Source: Owenia fusiformis
Lineage: Eukaryota; Annelida; Polychaeta; Sabellida; Oweniidae
Direction: 5' to 3'
Assembly (NCBI GenBank): GCA_903813345.2
Contig: CAIIXF020000010.1
Coordinates: 34,959,425-35,023,424 of the forward strand
Length of the DNA stretch: 64,000 bases
This document shows, one piece after another, positions 59,179 to 64,000 of the stretch. The stretch's first letter is position 1. Every line of letters starts with the position of its first letter. Position numbers and translations under genes: made by a program. The notes under the pieces are model-generated. The model had not been told where the DNA came from, did no database searches, and saw nothing but the letters and a program-made list of their open reading frames with translations.

Positions 59179-60290
59179 GACCCCTGTTACACAGGATGGT
59201 TGAAATGCTTCGTTACGAACCATTTTGATAAAAAGCTTCGTAACTAACGAAGTGATTTTGATTTCACTCTACAGATTTACCATACAGTGAATGAAGATGA
59301 TTTGTGCCAAATTTGAAGAGCCAAAACAGTATGGTTAGGAAGTTATTTAATTTTTTTGCGGTTGCAGTCACCCTTGAATGCTCGTACAAATGTCATTTGA
59401 GCAGGTGTCCAAGGCATCATGTTTTACAACTAACCATTTACAGGAGCAGTACATACACAGTCTCCTCTTTATTTCCTGAAAATATGGACATAATTGCACC
59501 AGTATTTTTCAAGATATAGCGATTTCTTTGGGTTGCGTTTTTTTAACACCCTGTATTAAATGAGAGGAATCGCGAGGAAAGAACATGTTTTTAAGTACGT
59601 AATATTATAATGCTGCGTTTTGATTAAATAATTACCTATTTGCGTCACTGATTGACGCTAACTCAAGCCCTAAATGCCACAATTTCCCGTCTTTCGTAGC
59701 ATTTCATTCGATTCCGTGTCTTTTCTCGCATTGATATGACAAAAAGTATTAAATCAAATAACGCAGGTTTTACCGAATAGGTATACGGTAGTTTTGAAAT
59801 GTTTATCTAATCTATAAGTGAATAAACCTAGAATATTTAAATGTCCCTCTTTCGGAAAACTCCGTCTCAAGTGTGGAAGGGTAAACTTTTGAAATTACAT
59901 AAGATATGCTTACTAAATAGAAAGTTGTGGCATACATGTTTAATATTTAGATTTTCTTGCGCCTCAAATAATTATACCTTGAATGTAATTCTAAAGGTGT
60001 TAATACCATGATACTGATACTATTGCTTCCCGGTGAATCACATCAGGGAATTTAGCCGATTTGATTGATTCGAAAATGTCTCTCTTCAGAAATCGTATTC
60101 AACTGGCTATCACCCTATTGCAAAACTTGTACTAGCTGTTCCATTATTTTATCCAACGACGATTTTAAATTGTAATTGAATTTAAACTTTATGTTTAAAT
60201 ATATTGAATTAACGTTTCCTAAGGACAAGGAACGTTGGCCAAAATTGTGGACAGATATTTGCCAGAGAAAGGCTCCATGTTTTAGGCCAG
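59179..60290. other. Unique-looking intergenic DNA
   Basis: Short inverted motif TTCGTTACGAACC...CTTCGTAACTAACGAAG near 59210-59260. No gene or repeat family recognised. Confidence 0.6.
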
Positions 60291-60308
60291 CCCCAAACAC
60301 TATTGATG

Positions 60309-60640
60309 CAGTGGCGGATCCAGCTCCTCCCCCCCCCCCCCCCCCCCCCCGTAAGTTGGCCCCAGAAAAAAAATTGGGGCCAAAAAAATTTTGGGCCAAA
60401 AAAGGCCTCAAGGCCCCAAAAAGATGGCCTTTTTGGTCATTACTGGGCCTTCTAAGGCCTTATTTTTTAATCTCAGGCCAAATTTTGAAAAAAATGGGCC
60501 TCAAAATTTCAAAATTTGGGCCCACTTTTCGGTTTTAGGTGCCCAAAACTTTTTTCCACGCAAGCGCAGAAATTTTTTTCTCTGACCTGAAATTTGGCCC
60601 CCCCCCTTGTTGGTTCCCAGATCTACCCCTGTGATGTGTC
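60309..60640 (+). mobile_element. MITE, GGCCTTATAAGGCC family, both ends present
   Basis: The left end CAGTGGCGGATCCAG pairs imperfectly with the right end CCCAGATCTACCCCTG. C runs sit near both termini and the centre is GGCCTT/AAGGCC-rich. Halves occur at 25091, 45180 and 56796. The ends resemble hAT MITEs. Confidence 0.65.
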
Positions 60641-60814
60641 CTTAGGCAGTGCTTACAACTGATATTCAAGTTTCTTCCTATTTGGGCCATTTTCGAATTT
60701 TCGAAAACATAAATGTCACTATCATCATCACAGCCTGTCATCGACTATTTTGTACAATGAGGTGGAGGAGGTCATTTTTACAAGTTTCAATGTTTCTGCA
60801 CAATTTGTTATTTA

Positions 60815-61679
60815 ACCAGTGGTTTTCCTCATAGGTTGACATGTTAACCCCCATATTTGTTTGAATGACTATTTTCTAAGCGGGGGACAAAAGAAATCTC
60901 AATAAAGTAAATAAATCTGTAGCTTGCTTCTATTCCCTATAAAGTCCGCAACGTTTCAATGTTCTATCTCCATTACATTGGGTCAAAATTTGATGTCAAA
61001 ATTGATGAATTTCATTAAATTTAACAAAAATGGCAAATCCCATGTTAAACAAATGGGGAATGGTGGCTTAGGGCAAACTCAGATTTTGGAATATTTATTC
61101 AGTAAATCATTTATTAAAAATACTTTCTAAGTAGAAAATTGAATGATTTTACATTTTACATGCTAAATGTCTCGCTTATGTTGTTAAAATCAGCGATACG
61201 GAGCGTTAAAGTAATTTTGACCACCTCACTGAACCACCTGTGTTATTTCAATAAGAGGTTCATTAAAAAATTATTGAATTTGAAACCATTAACTTTTGTA
61301 AAGCCTGGACAATTAAATCATATTTTTGTCAAGTGGACAATTTAGCAAATTTAGTTATCTCTTGCAATTTCAGTTTTGAGAGCAATCGGATGGATGGATC
61401 GTTCCTCATATGACTTATGGCAACCCAACCATTCCCCATTTGTTTAACATGGGATCTGCCATTTTTGTTAATTTCATAAAATTCATCAATTTTGACATCA
61501 AATTTTGACCCAATGTAATGGAGATATAACATTGAAATGTTGCGGACTTTATAGGGAATAGAATCTAGATACAGATTTATTTTCTTTATTGGGATTTATT
61601 TTGTTTCACGCTTAGGAAATAGTCGTTCAAACAAATATTAGGGGGTTAACATGTAAACCTAAGAGGAAAACCACTGGTC
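60815..61679. mobile_element. ~0.87-kb element with ~260-bp terminal inverted repeats
   Basis: ACCAGTGGTTTTCCTC at 60815 is inverted at 61664-61679 (GAGGAAAACCACTGGT). The arms match through CTATTCCCTATAAAGTCCGC, CAATTTTGACATCAAATTTT and CCATTCCCCATTTGTTTAAC. CAGTGGTTNTC ends are hAT-like. TTAA lies close outside both ends but not at matching distance. No transposase in the ~340-bp centre. Confidence 0.82.
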
Positions 61680-62572
61680 CTTAACTTTTTTTGAGGAGTA
61701 TAGTTAAGAAATTAGGAATATTCTTTTAATTAATAGTCAAATTAGTGCCTTTTGACACCTTGTTCACCATGTTAAATCTCACAAATCTTTTGTTATATAT
61801 ATAAGGAGTATTTTGATACAGGTCTCTTGCCGGCTCGTTAAAATATAAGTACTTTCACTTTCTAGAGGCTTTATCATCATATGATTCTAGTCTATATATC
61901 AGGTACAGATTTATCATTTTAAAATAGAAGCGAAGTTAGTTTTGCTAAGAACACTTAACGCAAATAGCAATTGAAAGTTAGAAATATACAAGTAGGCAAT
62001 ATAAAATCATATAGAAACAACAAAGGACCACATTGATATACATGTACATGTATAAATCAAAACCTAAGAATCACATGATCGTATATAACATCAAAGTATT
62101 TAGTTTTTCTATAGCAACACTCAACGCAAATATACTAGCAACTGAAGTTTAAAAGTACACAATAAGGCAATATAAAATGAAACATAAAACTAGAAAACAG
62201 CAACTCCATGGAGTAACAGATCCCACCAAACAAATAGCAGCCATCTTGAAAATTTCATCTTGAACAGAGCTGTTTTGTCCCTAGGCATCAGCATATTTAA
62301 AGAATAGGTATCGATATGGTGAACTGAATTCAACAATGTTTTTCTCTTAAACCAATCATTCTGCAATGTTGACTGATTGACAACAATTTAGTGTGAAAAT
62401 TATTTAGAAATATAACCGTTTTTTTCGACCAATTGTTTTTGTTCCTTTCTACCAATTCTTGAGAATGAAATAAAATGTCTTTCATTCTGAACATATACCA
62501 AGATCAAAATAAGTGTTTGATGTGTTTTCTAAAACAATATAGAGAAAAGTATATATGCTATATATTATGAGG
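61680..62572. other. Intergenic DNA
   Basis: A+T-rich. A diverged direct repeat near 61975-62170 (GCAATATAAAATCATATAGA against GCAATATAAAATGAAACATA) is the only structure seen. Confidence 0.5.
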
Positions 62573-62716
62573 TTATATAATGGTTCATTCTGTATATCGT
62601 GTTTACACTCGAGTGAGTATATGATATATTCACAAGTGAGCATAGCGAACGAGTGAATATATTACATTCTCACGAGAGTATAAAATGCACGATATACAGA
62701 ATGAACCATTATATAA
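62573..62716. repeat. Long palindrome around a GAGCATAGCGAACGAG loop
   Basis: TTATATAATGGTTCATTCTG and the complement CAGAATGAACCATTATATAA at the two ends, with GTATATCGTG/CACGATATAC inside, form arms of about 60 nt. The loop holds GCATAGCGAACGAG. Confidence 0.85.
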
Positions 62717-62719
62717 TCT

Positions 62720-62945
62720 TATTATGCCACTCTAAGTTCAATTACAGTTGATCTCGATCCATTTATGACGTCACTTGATTTTAGCAAATCATGTGGGAAC
62801 CATTTATGACATCACTTGATTCTAGGAAATCATGTGTAACAATACATACACCTCGTTCTTCGGTCAATATTCATTAGCTCCCAGAATGCACTTCTACAGT
62901 GGTATACCCCATGTTATACAACTGTAATCGGACTTAGAGTGGTAT
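62720..62945. mobile_element. ~225-bp MITE with ~27-bp TIRs
   Basis: TTATGCCACTCTAAGTTC on the left pairs with GACTTAGAGTGGTATAA on the right, and AATTACAGTTG with CAACTGTAAT. Inside is a diverged direct repeat of ATTTATGACGTCACTTGATT. TA at the ends suggests a TA target. Confidence 0.7.
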
Positions 62946-62949
62946 AATA

Positions 62950-63440
62950 TTTGATATATTAGTAAAACCAATTTTATTATATGGATGTGAAATCTGGGGT
63001 GCTGTTCTAACAACTAATAAAGATCTTCTGAAAAATAAAGAATTTGGCCTTGAAATGAAATATGACAAGTCACTTCCAACAGAATTACTACATCTATCTT
63101 TTTTGAAGTTTCTATTAGGGGTGCACAGAAAAACGAGTAATTTAGCTACGATGGGTGAATTGGGTAGATTACCTCTGTTTATCAATATATTTTACCAACA
63201 AGTTAAATACTTAGATCATATAGAAAATGAAGGAACAAGTTCATTACTAATTAATGCATATGCAGATAGCATTGAACTATCAAAAGTTCATAATCAGGGA
63301 TATTAGAATTTTTGGATAATATCAAACAACGATGGGGAAAAGAACCATATTTGGATTTAATAAAGAAGGCTGAACATAGGAAATTTATGACGCAATTAAG
63401 AATAAGTGCACATATTTTGCCAATGACTCATTCTTTGCTG
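62950..63440 (+). pseudogene. Decayed LINE reverse-transcriptase C-terminal fragment
   Basis: Translates to LILLYGCEIWGAVL, LHLSFLKFLLGVHRKTSNLA, GELGRLPLFINIFYQQVKYL and then a stop (63304-63306). A change of frame gives FLDNIKQRWGKEPYLDLIKK and LRISAHILPMTHSLL. The order YGCEIWG...KFLLGV...SNLA..GELGR.PL...LRISAHxLP is typical of the region after the RT core in many invertebrate LINEs. Truncated at both ends with at least one frameshift. Confidence 0.78.
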
Positions 63441-63554
63441 TAATTTAAATATATTTAAAATCAAATTCTTATCTACCAGCCTAATTAATGAAAACTAGAC
63501 AACAGCAACGCCAAAGCGTAGCAAATCGCATCGAACAGCCATGGCTGGCATTTT

Positions 63555-63860
63555 TACAAACAACGTATATAGCAAAAATGGCAGCCATTTTTCAAAATGG
63601 GCACCTTCTACCAAAAGTGTCCTCAGACAGTGTGCCATGCTTAAAGTATTCAAATACCAAATATGAATAAAATCGCTTCACTACTTTTCAAGATATAGTA
63701 AAATACGTTAAAATGGCGGCAATCTTTCAAAATGGCCACCTTCTACCAAAAGTGTGATTAGACAGTGCCATGCTTAAAGTATTCACATACCAAATATGAA
63801 CAAAATCGCTCCACTACGAGATGTTTAAACTGCGGGCCTCCTTCTACCAAAAGTGTCATA
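63555..63860. repeat. ~137-bp tandem repeat
   Basis: AAAATGGCRGC and CACCTTCTACCAAAAGTGT recur at about 63574, 63711 and in part 63838, with ATGCTTAAAGTATTCA and ACCAAATATGAA between. The last ~140 bp of the window show nothing more. Confidence 0.75.
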
Positions 63861-64000
63861 AGACAATGTGTCATCTTTAAAATCTTCATTTCTAGCTCCA
63901 TCAATGTCCAATATAATTTTTTACATTTAAAACATATTGCTATCTTATTTTTACATATTGCACCTAAATTACTGTAAAATGGGCACTAAAATGGCTGGCA

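Overview
The window is A+T-rich animal nuclear DNA: split genes with GT-AG introns, non-LTR retrotransposons with poly(A) or microsatellite tails, a tRNA-derived SINE, many small inverted-repeat elements and long minisatellites. The ADAMTS-like exons, the Mab-21/cGAS-like gene pair and the 2A-bearing LINE suggest a marine lophotrochozoan, most likely a bivalve mollusc. That is inference; no species can be named from the sequence alone.

Left part (1-30.4 kb, minus strand). Five exons fit one ADAMTS-like secreted matrix glycoprotein gene that runs off the left edge. In transcription order they are a probable signal-peptide exon (30381-30419), the end of the Cys-rich domain (12374-12578), two spacer exons (9450-9616, 2523-2636), and one large low-complexity linker exon that ends inside a TSP1 domain (603-1764). 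Splice phases agree at every junction. No N-terminal TSP1 exon was found. The introns hold a dispersed ~165-bp repeat family (about 27 copies, both orientations, all between 6.4 and 36.6 kb), a 33-bp minisatellite, and ten tandem truncated copies of one spacer exon.

Middle and right part (32.7-59.2 kb). A direct tandem segmental duplication carries two paralogous single-exon genes for Mab-21/cGAS-like nucleotidyltransferase-fold proteins. Both begin MGACYSK, a likely myristoylation/palmitoylation signal. The first copy is broken by an apparently full-length antisense LINE (39469-43947) flanked by an 11-bp target-site duplication. That LINE encodes one 1231-residue protein with N-terminal hydrophobic segments, a 2A-like NPGP motif, an endonuclease and a reverse transcriptase. 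The second copy (52500-53960) is open, but its 3' end runs into about 57 copies of a 41-bp minisatellite that seems to derive from its own C-terminal coding sequence; an orphaned original C-terminus lies beyond. Comparing the two copies gives empty sites for several insertions: a TIR MITE, a ~0.8-kb long-TIR element, a ~2-kb Helitron-like insertion and a SINE.

Far right (59.2-64 kb). Long inverted-repeat elements, a decayed LINE fragment and a tandem repeat. No host gene was recognised there.
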